The translations under genes were made by a program, and so were the position numbers. Source: Ramlibacter sp. (lineage in GTDB: Bacteria; Pseudomonadota; Gammaproteobacteria; Burkholderiales; Burkholderiaceae). Taken from it: a DNA stretch of 5,458 bases. This document shows, one piece after another, positions 5,402 through 5,458 of this stretch (its first letter is position 1; every line of letters starts with the position of its first letter). The stretch is taken from assembly GCA_014376915.1 (NCBI GenBank), contig JACMQP010000629.1, positions 1-5,458 on the forward strand, read 5' to 3'. The notes below the pieces were generated by a model, which saw only the letters and a program-made list of their open reading frames with translations, was not told the DNA's origin and did no database searches.

Positions 5402-5458
5402 ATGGAAGTAGTGGCAAAACTGCCGGCCGCGGAACAGCGGGACAGCGAACTGAAAACC
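5402..5458 (+). CDS. Start of an unidentified gene (first 19 codons, cut by window edge)
   Basis: An ATG with a Shine-Dalgarno-like GGGGGA four bases upstream opens a frame that stays open to the window end. The visible peptide begins MEVVAKLPAAEQRD and continues to residue 19. It is hydrophilic, with no signal peptide or membrane helix so far, so a cytoplasmic N-terminus is likely. Upstream, the frame is closed by a TGA at 5327-5329 and contains no other ATG or GTG, which makes 5402 the best start. The gene lies behind a strong terminator and a 198-base gap, so it should be its own transcription unit. Nineteen residues are too few to name a family. Confidence 0.55.
   Translation, partial: MEVVAKLPAAEQRDSELKT

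Overview
This is a high-GC stretch of chromosome that looks like an ordinary housekeeping region of a betaproteobacterium, most likely order Burkholderiales and possibly Comamonadaceae-like. That placement is inferred from gene content, GC-rich third codon positions and protein style; it was not tested by a database search. No tRNA, rRNA, CRISPR array, transposon or phage gene was found.

Left part (1-1634, minus strand): lptF followed by lptG, joined by a 4-base ATGA stop/start overlap. They encode the two inner-membrane subunits of the LptB2FG transporter, which extracts lipopolysaccharide from the inner membrane. lptG leaves the window after 176 codons; lptF is complete. A gap of only 37 bases (1635-1671) separates lptF from the divergent pepA, so the two promoters must sit in or very near each other's coding starts.

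Middle part (1672-3903, plus strand): pepA (leucyl aminopeptidase, all metal and catalytic residues present), holC (chi subunit of DNA polymerase III) and a 104-residue protein of unknown function. The spacings are 4 bases and a 4-base ATGA overlap, so the three genes are very probably one operon. pepA-holC is a well-known pairing in Proteobacteria.

Right part (3904-5203, plus strand): an AT-richer leader, then a single gene for an exported substrate-binding protein of the branched-chain amino acid (Liv) type, closed by a strong intrinsic terminator. No ABC permease or ATPase gene is beside it in the window. From 5204 to 5401 there is a non-coding stretch with two short inverted repeats, followed at 5402 by the first 19 codons of a gene that runs off the end and cannot be identified.

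I found no convincing undescribed system. The points most worth a second look are the crowded lptF/pepA divergent region, the uncharacterised 104-residue protein behind holC, the solitary substrate-binding protein, and the structured leader before the last gene.
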